Positions 1 through 11,191 of a stretch of 64,000 bases of DNA are shown one piece after another. The stretch lies in assembly GCA_024291935.2 (NCBI GenBank), contig CM044315.1, positions 78,288,385 to 78,352,384 on the forward strand, given 5' to 3'. Each line of letters starts with the position of its first letter. Position 1 is the stretch's first letter. Source of the stretch: Okapia johnstoni (Eukaryota > Chordata > Mammalia > Artiodactyla > Giraffidae). Below the pieces are notes generated by a model. That model did no database searches, was not told the origin of the DNA, and saw nothing but the letters and a program-made list of their open reading frames with translations. Both the position numbers and the translations under genes were made by a program.

Positions 1-104
1 CACAATTCAAAATAACACACAGGTCAAAGAAGAAATCTCAACAGAAATTTTAAAGTATTTTCAAGTAAATAAAAATGAAAATACAACTTATCAAGTTTGT
101 GCAA
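1..104 (+). mobile_element. Old L1 ORF2 fragment
   Basis: A-rich sequence resembling degenerate L1 ORF2. It is the left part of the L1 that continues at about 520; the intervening block is a later insertion. No usable frame remains. Confidence 0.5.
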
Positions 105-370
105 TGGGGTGAGGGAGTATGAGGTACACACTACTGGAAATAAGACAGGCTACAAGAGGGATTTCCCTGGCAATCTGTGGTTAAGACTCTGGGCTTCCAC
201 TGCAGGGAATGAGTTTGATCCCTGGTAGGGGAACTAAGACTGCTTATGATGCATGATGTGGCCGAATAAAAAAAGATATGCTACAAGGATGTATTGTACA
301 ACATGGGGGAATATAGACAATATTTCGTAGTAACTGTAAATGGAGTATAACCTTCAAAAATTGAATTTTA
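105..370 (+). mobile_element. L1 3'-tail-like fragment carrying a CHR SINE
   Basis: Sequence on both sides of the CHR SINE at 158-276 resembles a cetartiodactyl L1 3' UTR (a segment about a gapped tract and 'tgtaaatggagtataacctt' near 339-357). It interrupts the older L1 ORF2. Boundaries are approximate. Confidence 0.4.
158..276 (+). mobile_element. CHR-type tRNA-derived SINE
   Basis: Starts with a 'gggatttccctgg' head, then the tRNA-like internal promoter region ('gtttgatccctggtagggga') and ends in an A-rich tail. Typical cetartiodactyl tRNA-Glu-derived SINE, moderately diverged. Confidence 0.75.
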
Positions 371-500
371 GGACTTCTCTGGCAGTCCAGTGATTAAGAT
401 TCCAAGCTTCCAATGCAGGGAGTGTGCATTCAATCTCTGGTCAGAGAACTAAAATCCTACATGCCCATGCTGAATGCTGTAGCCCCCCCCACCAAAAAAA
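371..500 (+). mobile_element. CHR-type tRNA-derived SINE
   Basis: Head 'ggacttctctggcagtccag', box-B-like 'ttcaatctctggtcagagaac', and a C8 run followed by an A tail. Second CHR copy within the same L1 block. Confidence 0.75.
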
Positions 501-519
501 TTGAATCTTGATTAATTGA

Positions 520-2320
520 TTAAGGAAGATTTAAGATTAATCACCTAAGCCTCTACCTTAAGAAGCCAGAAAAAGGGCAAATCAAATTTAACATAAGCAG
601 ATGAAAAGAAAAAAATACTGGAGCAGAAATCAATGAAATTGGAAACAGGAAATCAACAGAGAAAATCAACAAAACCAAAAACTGGTTCTTTGATAAGATC
701 CACAAAATGGACATGCCTCTAGCCAGGCTAACTAAGGGAGAAAACAGAGAAGACACAAGTCACTAACATCAAAACAGATGCTGTATTACTACAGATTCCA
801 TGGGCATTAAGAGGATAACAAAGGAATATTATGCACAACTCTATGCCGACAAATTTGAAACCCAGATTTAAATACACCAATTACTTAAAGACAAAACCTG
901 CCAAATCTCACACAAGAAGAAACAGACAATCTAGATAAGCTTGTATCTATTAAAAATTTAATCAACAATTAATAATCTCCTAAAACCGAAAGCAGCAGGT
1001 CCCAGATAGGTTCACTTGTGAATTCCATCAAACATTCAAAAAGAAATTACACCAATTCTCCACATTCTTTTCAAGAAGACAGAAATGGAGGGAATACTTT
1101 CTAACTTATTCTATGAGGCCATCATTACCCAAACACCAAAACCAGGCAAAGACATTGTAAGAAAAGAAAACTAAATACCAGTATCTCTCATGAACATGGA
1201 AACAAAATCTTCTGCAAAATATTAACAAATCCAATCCAACAATGCATAAAAAGAATTATACACCATAACTAAGAGAGTTTTAATCCTAGGTATGCAAGGC
1301 TAGTTCAATATTTGAAAATCAATTAATGTAAACCATTATACCAACAGCTAAAAGAGCAAAATCAAATGATCACATCAACAGATCAGAAAAAGCATTTGAC
1401 AAAGTCTAAAATCCATCTAGAAGAAAAATCTTTCAATAAATTAGGAATGGAAGGGAAGTTCCTCAATTTGATAAAGAACATCTACAAAAAAGTACAGCTA
1501 ACATTGATACTTAATGATAAGAAACTTTAAGCTTTTCTGCCAAAATCAGGAAAATGGCATGACTATATCTTCTCACCACTGCTTTTCAACATCATACTGG
1601 AAGTTCCAGCTAATACAATAAGCTAAAAAACAGGAATTAAAAAGTATACAGATTGGGAAGGAAGAAAGTATATAAACTGTCTTTGTTCACAGATGACATA
1701 ATGGCCTATGTAGAAAATCTGGGGGAAAAAAATCAACAAAAATCCTTCTGAAACAAGTAAGTGATTCTATCAAAGTTGCAGGATACAAGGTTAGTGTACA
1801 AAAGTCAACACTTTATACCATCAATGAACAAGTGGAATTTGAAATTAAAAATATTACCAATCACATGAGCATCCCCAAAATGAAATAGTTAGGTATAAAT
1901 CTAACAAGTTTTAAATGTACAAGATCTACATGAAGAAAATTAAAAAACTCAGATGAAAGATATCAAAGAAGAGCTACTTAGATGTAGAGAGTTTCCACAT
2001 TTATAGATAGGAAGACTCAACACTGTCAAGATGTCAGTTCTTCCCAACTTGATCTGTAGATTCAATACAAACACAATCAAAGTCTCGGCAAATTATTTTA
2101 TGGATGGAGAAACTGATTCTAAAGTTTATATGCAGAGGCAAAAGATCCAGAATATCTAACTCAATATTGAAGAAGAACAGAGTGGGAAGACTGATATTAC
2201 CAAACTCAAGACTTACTCTAAAGCTACAGTGGTCAAAACTGTGTGATCTTAGAGAAAGAATAAATAGATTAATTGAATAGAATAGAGCCAGAAACAGACC
2301 CAGAAAAATATAATTAACTA
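520..2320 (+). mobile_element. Old L1, ORF2 reverse-transcriptase region
   Basis: Recognisable L1 ORF2 landmarks on the plus strand: the segment around 620-720 (lysine/asparagine-rich region before the RT), the RT body around 1100-1720 and the region around 1990-2310. Many stops and indels; no long open frame survives. The element is cut at 2320 by BovB and resumes at 3141. Confidence 0.8.
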
Positions 2321-3140
2321 TGGAATCAAGATTGCTGGGAGAAATATCAATAACCTCAGATATGCAGATGATACTACCCTTATGGCAGAAAGCAAAGAAG
2401 AACTAAAAAGCTTCTTGATGAAAGTGAAAGAGGAGAGTGAAAGTTGGCTTAAAGCTCAACGTTCAGAAAACTAAGATCATGGCATCTGGTCCCATGACTT
2501 CATGGCAAATAGATGGGAAAACAGCGGAAACAGTGTCAGACTTTATTTTTTGGGGCTCCAAAAACCCTGCTGATGGTGGTTGCAGCCATGAAATTAAAAG
2601 ACGCTTACTTCTTGGAAGGTAGGTTATGACCAACCTAGATAGCATATTTAAAAGCAGAGACATTACTTTGCCAACAAAGGTCTGTCTAGTCAAGGCTATG
2701 GTTTTTCCAGTAGTCATGTATGGATGTAAGAGTTGGACGGTGAAGAAAGCTGAGAACCGAAGAATTGATGCTTTTGAACTGTGGTGTTGGAGAAGACTCT
2801 TGAGAGTCCCTTGGACTGCAAGGAGATCCAACCAGTCCATCCTAAAGGAGATCAGTCCTGGGTGTTCATTGGAAGGACTGATGTTGAAGCTGAAACTCCA
2901 ATACTTTGGCCACCTCATGCGAAGAGTTGACTCATTGGAAAAGACCCTGATGCTGGGTAGGATCGGGGGCAGGAGGAGAAGGGGACAACAGAGGATGAGA
3001 TGGCTGGATGGCATCACCGACTCAATGGATATGGGTTTGGGTAGACTCCGGGAGCTGGTGATGGACAGGGAGGCCTGGCGTGCTGCGATTCATGGGGTCG
3101 CAAAGAGTAGGACACGACTGAGCGACTGAACTGAACTGAA
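2321..3140 (+). mobile_element. BovB (RTE LINE), 5'-truncated, young lineage
   Basis: Begins inside the RT domain just before the YADD box ('agatatgcagatgatac' at 2358-2374) and runs to the diagnostic BovB 3' end with 'ctgaactgaactgaa'. It splits the old L1 at 2320/3141, so it is younger than that L1. The high agreement with the copies at 26671, 36198 and 51514 marks it as the younger of two lineages in the window. Confidence 0.93.
2437..3129 (+). pseudogene. BovB ORF2 C-terminal remnant
   Basis: Two consecutive frames cover the C-terminal part of the RTE polyprotein, downstream of the reverse-transcriptase palm. The first (2437-2622) ends at a TAG where sister copies have a lysine codon (GRKVM). 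The second (2626-3129, 167 codons) is intact to the family's natural end RLSD. It contains '[20 protein letters not shown]' and the basic [12 protein letters not shown] patch shared by all BovB tails here. A base change or indel also precedes 2437. Dead in isolation because the EN and RT domains are missing. Confidence 0.85.
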
Positions 3141-4475
3141 TGCTTGACAAAGGAGCAAAAGTAATACAATAGAAAAAAGACATTCTTCCTAATCAATAGT
3201 GCTATAATGACTGGACAGCCACCTGAAAAAAAAGAATAGATGCAAATTTTCATAAAAATCAACTGAAAATGGATCACAGACCTAATCATAAAACACAAAA
3301 CCACACTCCCAGAATATAACGTAGGACAAAACCTTGATGACCTGAGACAGGACAATGACATTTTAGATGCAACACCAGATGTACAATCCATGAAAGAAAT
3401 AATTGATAAGCTGGTCTAGAGTAAAATGAAAAACTTCTACTCTGCAAAGGGAGAAAGCAAGCCACAAATATTAATACTTGCAAGAGACATCTGATAATGG
3501 ACTGTTATCCAAAACATACAAAAAACCACTTAAAACTCAACAGTAAGAAAATAAACAACCTGACTAAAAAGCAGGCAAGAGATGTGAACAGACACGTCAT
3601 CAATGAAGATATACACAGATGGCAAGTAAGCATATGAAAAAATCTTCAATACTATGTATCACTAGGGATACACTAATTGAAACAATAAGTACTATTATAA
3701 ATGTATTAGAATGGCCAAATTATAAAACACTGGCAACACCAAAAGTTGGAAAGTTTCTGTACAGCAACTGAAATTCTCATTTGTTGCTGGTGGGAATGTC
3801 AAAATGGTTCAGCCACTTTATAAAACTACCCTTAACCATACAATCTAGAAATCACCCTCCTTGGTATTTAACCAAATTAACTGAAAATTTATGTATACAT
3901 GAAAACCTGTGAGTGAGAGTGGTATATCCAGACAATGGAATATTATTCAGCATTACAAAGAAATGAGCTATCAAGCCATGATAAGATATGGAAGAAAGCT
4001 AAATGCATATTACTAAGAGAAATGAACCAATCTGAAAAGGCTACCTACTGTATGATTCCAATTACATGACATTTTGGAAAAGGCAAAACTATGGAGACAG
4101 TGAAAAGATTAGTGGATGTCAGGAGTTGGGGTACAGAGTGATGAACAGATGGGACACAGAGGACTTTTAGGGCAGTAAAACTACTCTGCATGATACTACA
4201 GTGATAGATACATGTCACTATACATTTGTCAAAACTCATATAATGCACACGAAGAGTGAACCCTAATGTAAACTATGGGTTTCCGGTAATAATGATGTGA
4301 CAATGTAGGTTCAACAGTTGTAACAAATGTACTAATCTGGTGCTGGATATTGACGGTGCAGGAGATGGTTACATGTGTGGGGACAGGGTATATGGGAACT
4401 CTGTACAATCTGCTCAGTTTTACCATGAATCTAAAACTGCTCTAAAAAAAGTTTATTGATTAAAAGAAAAAAAAA
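3141..4475 (+). mobile_element. Old L1, ORF2 C-terminus and 3' UTR
   Basis: Continues the L1 interrupted by BovB: the region after RT at 3141-3420, the C-terminal 'aatggaatattattcagc' motif at 3938-3955, then a 3' UTR ending in an A-rich tail at about 4470. Looks like an L1MA/MB-age element. Confidence 0.75.
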
Positions 4476-4559
4476 CACAATGAACTAGAAAGGTTCCATT
4501 TCCAGAATGGCTAAATGCCTACTTAATTGACCTTACTATAGTTATAATCTAGTTATATA

Positions 4560-4698
4560 TGTTGTTGTTGTTCAGTCGCGAAGTCGTGTCCAACTGTTTG
4601 TGACCCCATCAACTGTAGCAAGCCAGCTTCACTATGTCCCTGAGTTTGGTCAAACTCATGTCAGTGATGCCATCCAACCATCTCATCCTCTGTCACCT
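4560..4698 (-). mobile_element. BovB 3'-end scrap
   Basis: Reverse complement of the terminal ~140 bp of BovB ('gttgttcagtcgcgaagtcgtgtcc'-type start and 'gatgccatccaaccatctc'). Heavily 5'-truncated, older lineage. Confidence 0.85.
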
Positions 4699-4984
4699 AG
4701 TAAATATTTAATATTGAACTAAACTGTATGAAATGAACCTGCTTTCAAATCAACAGACCCCATATTATTCAACATATTCCAGACTTTAAAGTGAAAATAA
4801 TGAGTCTTAGAATATTCTGTGGATCCAAATATCAGGATGTATAAGATTTTAGAATTAATCCAAAACGAAGTTTGATCTTTCTCAACATTTGGTTAAGTAG
4901 AGTCCACAGTCATGAACTGGGCCTTTACATCAGTTCTTCCTCCCTGGATCTAAGGCCTACCTAGATTTTCTGCAGTATTTAATA

Positions 4985-5056
4985 GATATGATGATGATAG
5001 CTAACATTTATGGAGTACTAAGCATGTACTAAGCATGTTATATGTATTAACATAAA
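4985..5056 (-). mobile_element. MIR fragment
   Basis: 'gatagctaacatttatggagtacta' region resembles the reverse complement of a MIR 3' half, with a short internal repeat of 'gtactaagcatgt'. Short and diverged. Confidence 0.45.
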
Positions 5057-6577
5057 GCTAGAGTCCGCAGACCCAGGCAGGCTGAAAAGGCCAGACGATG
5101 GTCTTGATCAAAGTCCCCGAGTAGGGACGATTTAGTCCTAAACTCTGTCAGGAATCTAAATAAAGAGATAATCGTATCAGAGAGAAGCTGCAAGCAGTAA
5201 TTACTGCCTGGCACTCACATTACAGCTGTGATACTATGTTCAAGGTTTGGAAGTGCTAAATTAATTTCTACATGATGAAAACTCCAAGTCAGATATATGC
5301 TGAGTTTTTACAAAGTTCATGGTTAGAATGCACTATCTGAGCTAACACCTAGCCCAGTCCATTTTGAGGGAAAAGTCCCTATGCACAACGAGAGATCTGC
5401 TTTAAAAGCCTAGTAGGTCTAGTTCCCTGGGTCTCCTGTGCTCTTGGTGGTGTCTTCTCATATGCGAGTTAGTATGGTATTTGAGAATTCTACTGATTCT
5501 TGGAAAAGGGTCATGAGCACACTGAATGGCTGGATCTGAGTGAGTCTGATAAAGTGAGACCCTTATCTCAAGGACACAGATCAGCTTCAGAATCACCAGA
5601 TTCTTAGGGTGCTCAAACAACTATTCCTCATTCATCCTCACAGTCACTCTCCAAAGACACAGTAAGCTATAAGCAAGGCAACAACGCAAGTGGAACAGAC
5701 CTGTCTTATTTGGTTTAATGCTATACTGTTTCACTACTTTGGTACCTTTTTATTGCCCAAAGACAAGGCCTGTAGATTATCAAACCCAGGCAGCAATGGC
5801 TTCCTATGGGTCCAAGCCTGCTCTATTTCCATTATCCCTGGGTCTGGAACTTCCACTGTAAACGGAATAGCAGTGAACAGTGTGGCAGAGCAACAACTCC
5901 TTCCACAAAGCTGAGTTCCCTGGTCTGACTCCCCTGGGATTTAAGAATACATGTCTAGACTAAAACACACGGCTAACTCCAACGAGGTCTTCTGCCTCAT
6001 AATTTTTATATATTCCTTAGTCAGACTCAAGTACATCAGTCTTTACACTGCCTAGAAGAGTCCATATTCCAGATGAAACTGAGTTTGAATGCATGAGATC
6101 AGTGATTCCACATACTGGAATTCAAGCAAATGTCAACATGAAACAAACAGTTCTCTCACTATTGTTGACTCCTGTTCTAACAGAGGGAAAGTTATTAGGA
6201 GTCCTATGAGGCAGAAAACCATCTGTGTGAGCCCTAATTCTTGGGCAAGGTAGGACAAAATGTTAATGGAGCCCTCATCACATGGTCCCAGATGACCGGA
6301 GTCATAACTCACTCTCAACACACCAGAACAGGCATGGTGGACCCAAGACATGCACAAGACCAAAAGGAATATTGACAGGTCAAGGCAACAAATAGCTAAG
6401 AGTCAAAAACAGACTGAACACACTCTCCCATAGAAAGCATGCCCATGAGTTCTGTCTGCTTCAGTCAGCCAAGTGAAAAAACAATATATTGTAACATGAT
6501 GAACCTCACACAGTGAGAAGAGGAAAGAAATTGGGCATCTGTGACCACTCTTTAATTACACCTTTCTTAATCTTTAA
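5057..6577. other. Unique intronic sequence
   Basis: No repeat family, RNA gene or convincing exon recognised; the open frames (under 80 codons) show no family resemblance. Confidence 0.5.
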
Positions 6578-6580
6578 GCA

Positions 6581-6585
6581 CTCAC
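6581..6585 (-). other. MAST2: Splice donor of the MAST2 exon
   Basis: On the minus strand the exon ends CACAG and is followed directly by GTGAGTGC, a near-consensus 5' splice site. Confidence 0.85.
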
Positions 6586-6677
6586 CTGTGTGGCCATGGA
6601 GTGGTGAGTGCGGCCGTGGTAGAGTAGGTGATGTACTAGAGGTCACAATCAAACTCTTGCGGTTACTTGTCCGACAG
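6586..6677 (-). CDS. MAST2: Internal coding exon of MAST2 (microtubule-associated Ser/Thr kinase 2)
   Basis: A 92-bp exon read on the minus strand from 6677 to 6586. It starts in phase 2 (one base completes a split codon) and ends in phase 1. The reading includes '[19 protein letters not shown]' preceded by C-R-T-S-N-R-K and followed by HGHTG. From memory of the family, this matches the Ser/Pro-rich N-terminal region of MAST2, ahead of the DUF1908, kinase and PDZ domains; the paralogues MAST1, MAST3 and MAST4 differ here. MAST2 (MAST205) is a cytoplasmic AGC-type kinase linked to microtubules and syntrophin, with a PDZ domain reported to bind PTEN. The segment is rich in Ser/Thr-Pro sites, suiting phospho-regulation (inference). 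The flanking splice sites are intact and there are no stops, so this looks like a live exon rather than a processed copy. It sits alone among introns. Paralogue assignment is a little less sure than family assignment. Confidence 0.87.
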
Positions 6678-6711
6678 CTGCAATGAAAACACAAATGTCA
6701 GTTATAACAGG
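6678..6711 (-). other. MAST2: Splice acceptor and pyrimidine tract of the MAST2 exon
   Basis: Minus strand reads '...tttgtgttttcattgcag' immediately before the exon: T-rich tract, CAG acceptor, no AG in the last 15 bases. A candidate branch-point 'ataactgac' lies about 25-30 bases upstream. Confidence 0.83.
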
Positions 6712-7358
6712 CTTGCATCATGGGCCCATAGGACTTGAATGGCTATCGAGAAACAAAGTCACATCATTTCATGAGCTGAGCAGTATAATACTTTGAACTG
6801 GGTTAGCAATTACTGTTTGCACAGTGAGATTTCATAATTTATTATGTTCCATCTGGCAATAACTCTTGTCACTGTCTTGATTTTTACCTTGTTTTGCCAC
6901 CGCACTTTTCCAGTGTGCAGGTTTTGCTTCCCAAGCAAATATCCAAGGAGTTCCCTAAATGGTATCTAAATGGTGTCTAATGAAGAGTGACCACTGCAAA
7001 TTTGATTCAGAAAACAAAAAACACAAGCCATAAATATTCTCATCTCTCATAAAAATTAATGTTCTTGCCATAAAAATGAAATTATTAAATCTATGAAATT
7101 TATCTTTGAAAAACTTCTTAATCAATTAATTAATAGTCTCATTTCACCATAAATTTCAGAGCAGGGCTGGGTTCCTTCTACAAAATTGGCTTTCCTTTAC
7201 ATTTTAATGCCTGAGGATTTTTCTTGTGCTTGGAGAAAGTCAAATCATGTTGAAAAGTTATTTCATGCTCAACTTGTTATTGAAAGTATATATAAACTTA
7301 TTTGAAAGTTAGCCCATCTTTAAAAGCATTAAAGAAGCCTGGTCATTTATATTCATCT
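6712..7358. other. Unique intronic sequence
   Basis: AT-rich, no repeat or RNA gene recognised. Confidence 0.45.
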
Positions 7359-7371
7359 AAACAAATATTTA

Positions 7372-7589
7372 GAGCTTCCCTGGTGGCTCAGGTGGTAAAG
7401 CGTCTGCCCGCAATGCGGGAGACCCAGGTTCAATCCCTGGGTCGGGAAGATCCCCTGGAGAAGGAAATGGCAACCCACTCCAGTACTCTTGCCTGGAAAA
7501 TCCTATGGACAGAGGAGCCTGGCAGGCTATAGTCCATGGGGTCACAAAGAGTTGGACACGACTGAGCAACTTCACTTTCACTTTCTTTC
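7372..7589 (+). mobile_element. Bov-tA SINE with 13-bp target-site duplication
   Basis: tRNA-Glu-derived head ('gcttccctggtggctcaggt') with box-B-like 'ggttcaatccctgggtcggg', fused to the Bov-A body ending 'gagttggacacgactgagc'. Flanked by the direct repeat 'aaacaaatattta' at 7359-7371 and 7590-7602. Inserted into an L2 3' end. Confidence 0.93.
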
Positions 7590-7690
7590 AAACAAATATT
7601 TACTGAACATCAACTGCACACCAGGCACCATTCCAGGTGCAAGGGAAGCCGTAGAGAACAAAAGAAAATCTCTATCCTCAAATGGCAGTA
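7590..7690 (-). mobile_element. L2 3'-end fragment
   Basis: 'aaatatttactgaacatcaactgcacaccaggcacc'-type sequence is the reverse complement of the L2 3' terminus; it is the host of the Bov-tA to its left. Confidence 0.5.
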
Positions 7691-8540
7691 ACAGTGATAT
7701 GAAGAAAGAGACAGAATGTTTAAGAAACAGCAAAGAACTCAAGTAGGTGGCAGGAGGAGAAAATGACAGGGAAAAAAGTAGGTTATAGAAGCTATGGGGA
7801 TAGACTACAGCCAGACTCTGTAGGGCTGCCAGACTGCTGTAAAGAACTATTGCAAATGTGATAAGGAATCGCTGGAAGGATTGTGATCAATCTCAAGAGA
7901 TTATGATTAGAAATGACAAGTACCTGTCCCTAAGAAACTATCAGGGATCATCCAATCACATCTTACATAACCTTATTACCCTGTTACCACCAAAGGCCCA
8001 AGTCTTCCATCTCTAATTTGACACAGTCTCCCTCTACTCCTTGATCTTAAAAAAAAAAAAAGAAAGCTTACATCATGCCTCCCTGAACTCAGTCTGTCAT
8101 CAGCAAACTATAACCTTGACTTATTTTCTCAACATTGAGTTTCAATTCTGGCTCTAACTGAAACCTTGCTATCCCCTAGGACACCACAGTCCTGGTGAAA
8201 ATTCCAATCCTTTTAAACCCAACTTTCCATCTATTTGGCAACTGCACTTGGGCAGCTGACGGTGAATGAAGAAAAATCCAAAATCATATTGGCTGGTGTT
8301 TCTTTATGATGATAAATATCAAGTGGATCCATACCACTACTTAGGTAATGCACTCTCTCTCCAAGACAACTCACATCTCAAGACTAATTCACATCTTCTC
8401 CCCAAACCTCCAGTACTTCTTCCCTTCCCCAAATCCTACCCTCATCTGATGACTTGGCTTTTTATTCAACTAGGGGTAAAAAGAATCGAAACAAAAAGAA
8501 GTACTACATATTTCTGCTCTAAAAATCTTATTAGCCTGGA
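7691..8540. other. Unclassified sequence
   Basis: No confident repeat assignment. An A13-type run lies at about 8049-8061. Some L2-like words occur after about 7970 but cannot be aligned by eye. Confidence 0.35.
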
Positions 8541-8795
8541 GAATTTCCTGGTGGTCCAGTGGTTAAGAATCCGCCTTCCAATGCAGGGGACTCAAGTTTG
8601 ATCCCTGGTCAGGGAACTAAGATCCCACATGCTGTGGGGCAACTAAGCCCATGTGCCACAACTACTGAGCCTGTGTGCTCTGGAGTCCACATGCCGCAGC
8701 TAGAGCCCATGTGTCACAACAAAAGATCCCGAATGTTGCAACTAAGATCTGACTCGGTCAAAAATAAATAATAAATAAATATTTTTTTAAAATCT
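8541..8795 (+). mobile_element. CHR-type SINE, long form
   Basis: Full head 'tggtggtccagtggttaag', box-B-like 'gtttgatccctggtcaggga', a long body with 'ccacaactactgagcc' and an AATAAATAAATA tail. It retains 'tggttaag', the bases missing from the BovB-split copy at 44341/46934. Confidence 0.85.
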
Positions 8796-9110
8796 ATCAG
8801 CCTAAATCTGCATACATATACTGACTTTCCCATCAACAACAGCAGAAGACCATGTTGCTATGAAAGTCAACTCCCTGACTCCCTATTCAAGAAGTCTGTA
8901 CCTCCAATGTCTTCCTTCTCCTATAATATGAATTTCTACTTCCTACTGGGTCACTCTCATCATCATAAAAACATGCTGTCATTTCTTACATATCAAGAAA
9001 ATTAGAATAAAAACTTTCATAGACCTCTCCCAACTTTGCTCCCCTGTTTGGGAAAAAGTCCATGCAAGGATTCTGTACTTGTTATCTTCATATCTCATTT
9101 CCTATTATCT

Positions 9111-9358
9111 CTTAAAAAATTTTTTTTTGCTTTTGGCTGTGCTGGGTCTTTGTTGCTGCGCAGGTTTTTCTCCAGTTGTGGAGAGGGGGGGGGCACTCTC
9201 CAGTTGTGGTACGTGGGCTTCTCATTGCGGTGGCCTCTCTTGCTGCAGAGCATGGTCTTGGTTGCTCTGAGGCATGTGGGTCCTCCCTATCAGGGATGGA
9301 ACTCATCTCCCATATTGGGAAGTGACTCCTTTACCACTGAGCCACAAGGGAAGGCCCT
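9111..9358 (-). mobile_element. CHR-type SINE
   Basis: Reverse complement of a CHR SINE: T-rich tail at the left, 'ggctgtgctgggtctttgttg' body and 'ccacaagggaaggcc' head at the right. Contains a G8 run at about 9185-9193. Confidence 0.8.
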
Positions 9359-9544
9359 CCTATTCTCTCTTTAACCCACTCTAGACTAGACAATCAACAT
9401 CTTTCTTGCCTGTTATCAAGGTCATCACTAACAACAGTCAATTCTCAGTCCTTGTCTTACATAACCTCTCAACATCATTCAACAGTTATAACTTCCTCTT
9501 CTAAAAACCAAATTGGGATTCAATTTATATTCAATTAGGTGTTC

Positions 9545-9780
9545 TGTTCAATGAGCCCTGACAACTGTACACATGTATATAACACACCCAAAACAAAAGA
9601 CAGTGATGCTATTACCCCAGAAAGTCCCCGAGTGCCCCTCTGGTCAATCCCCAACTACTTTCTTCTATCACCATAAATTAATTTTGTTTTGCTGGATTTC
9701 CTGTAAGTAGAAATATACACTATGTGCTTTTGTGTGTGTGTCTGGCTTCTTTTGTTTAACCTAATATCTGTGTAACTTTT
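9545..9780 (-). mobile_element. L1M 3'-UTR fragment
   Basis: Resembles the reverse complement of an L1MC-type 3' UTR ('ccccagaaagtccccgagtgcccctctgg'-like block and 'gtgtctggcttcttttg'). Confidence 0.5.
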
Positions 9781-9790
9781 CTTCTTCTTT

Positions 9791-9915
9791 TTAAAAATTT
9801 ATTTATTGGCTGTACCTCAAAGCATGTGGGATCTTAGTTCCCTGAGCAGGCAGTGAACCTGTGCCCCCCGCATGGGAAGGCGGAATCTAACTACTGGAGC
9901 ACCAAGGAAGGCTCC
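9791..9915 (-). mobile_element. CHR-type SINE
   Basis: 'aaaatttatttattggctgt' tail and 'gtgggatcttagttccctgag' body, ending 'accaaggaaggctcc' (head). Confidence 0.75.
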
Positions 9916-10429
9916 AGCTTTTCTTGAGACACTTCTTTATTTAGTTTATAGGACATGCGGCTTTCCTGGACTTCCTCCTAGCTCATAAGCTGCTCACTTT
10001 TCATTCTCCTTTGCTAGTTCCTTCTCTTCCTGAACTCTAAACCATTTAGTACTCTGGGGATCAAACACAAAATATCTCTCCTTCTCTACCTACACTCACT
10101 CCCTAAATGATTTTCCTGTATTGTAACTTTAAATCTACGATGCTGATGATACCCAGCTTTATATTGCTAACTCTTGCCTCTGAGTGTGAGACTGATATTC
10201 AAATGCCCACTTGATATCTTTAACTGAATGTCTGAAATGTATCTCAAAGTTTATGCTTCCAAAACAGAGTTTGTGAATTTTCCTCTAAAACTTGCGAACT
10301 CCTCCCTATCTATTTCATTACATGGCCCCACCATTCATCCAGATATTCAGGCAAAACCCCATGAATCAGCATTGATTCTTCTCTTTTCATGGCCACATCC
10401 AAAACAATCAGCAAGTTCTGTGGATTACA

Positions 10430-10511
10430 CCTTTTTTTTTTTTTTTACTTTATTTATCTATTTTTTAACTTTACAATATTGTATTGGTTTTGCCATACAT
10501 TGACATGAATC
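10430..10511 (-). mobile_element. Very short recent L1 3' tail
   Basis: T-rich tract followed by 'ttacaatattgtattggttttgccatacattgacatgaatc'-type sequence: the last ~60 bp of the ruminant L1 3' end, inserted into L2. Confidence 0.75.
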
Positions 10512-10680
10512 CTTTAAAGCATATCCTAAGTCCAAACAATTCTCATCACCTCCATTAGTAGTAGTACTACTACTACTCCAGTTCAAGTCTATAAAAGATT
10601 TCTAAATGGTGTTCTTTCTAGTTTGGTTTGCCCTGTCAGCTTCCCTACTCCCACCAGTCTATTTTTCACCCATCAGTCAG

Positions 10681-11191
10681 CTGTTGTTCAGTTACTCAGT
10701 TGTGTCTGACTCTTTGTGACACCATGGACTGCAGCACGCCAGGCTTCCCTGTCCTTCACCATCTCCCCGAGTTTGCTCAAACTCATATCCATTGAGTCAG
10801 TGATGCCATCCAACCATCTCATCCTCTGTCGTCCCCTTCTCCTCCTGCCTTCAATCTTTCCCAGCATCAGGGTCTTTTCCAATGAGTTGGCTCTTCGCAT
10901 CAGGTGACCAAAGCTTCAGTTTCAGCATCAGTCCTTCCAATGAATGTTCAGGGTTATTTCCTTTAGGATTGACTGGCTTGATCTCCTTGTTGTCTAAGGG
11001 ACTCTCAAGAGTCTTCTCCAACACCACAGTTTGAGGACATCAATTCTTCAGCGCTCAGCCTTTCTTATTGTCCAGCTCTTACATAACTACTGGAAAGTAT
11101 ATAACTACTGGAAAAACCATAGCTTTGACTAGAGGGACCTTTGTCAGTAAATGTTGTTTCTGGTTTTTAATACTCTGTCTAGGTTTGTCAT
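10681..11191 (-). mobile_element. BovB 3' fragment, older lineage
   Basis: Reverse complement of the last ~500 bp of BovB. It carries a small internal tandem duplication of 'ataactactggaaa' near 11085-11113. The minus-strand frame 10688-10900 keeps the C-terminal basic patch. Confidence 0.9.

Larger units (their letters stand above)
1..6585 (-). other. MAST2: MAST2 intron downstream of the exon (partial)
   Basis: Inferred intron lying 3' of the exon at 6586-6677 in the direction of the minus-strand gene. It begins with the donor GTGAG at 6581-6585. The following MAST2 coding segment was looked for on the minus strand and not seen, so the intron runs off the left edge. Its content is old L1 with inserts (to 4475), a BovB scrap, a MIR scrap and unique sequence. 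Confidence 0.7.
8820..10680 (+). mobile_element. L2 LINE, ORF2-derived, with several insertions
   Basis: Degenerate L2 reverse-transcriptase coding sequence: about 8980-9110, 9359-9540 ('aaggtcatcactaacaacag', 'ctcagtccttgtcttacata'), 9940-10180 (YADD-equivalent 'gatgctgatgatacccag' at 10139-10156) and 10180-10680. It is broken by CHR (9111, 9791), L1M (9545) and L1 (10430) insertions. No frame survives. Confidence 0.65.

Noticed and set aside
7372..7440. tRNA-like box A/box B sequences in Bov-tA and CHR copies throughout the window
   Set aside because: They are SINE heads: followed by Bov-A or CHR bodies and A tails, with target duplications and no cloverleaf-complete tRNA.
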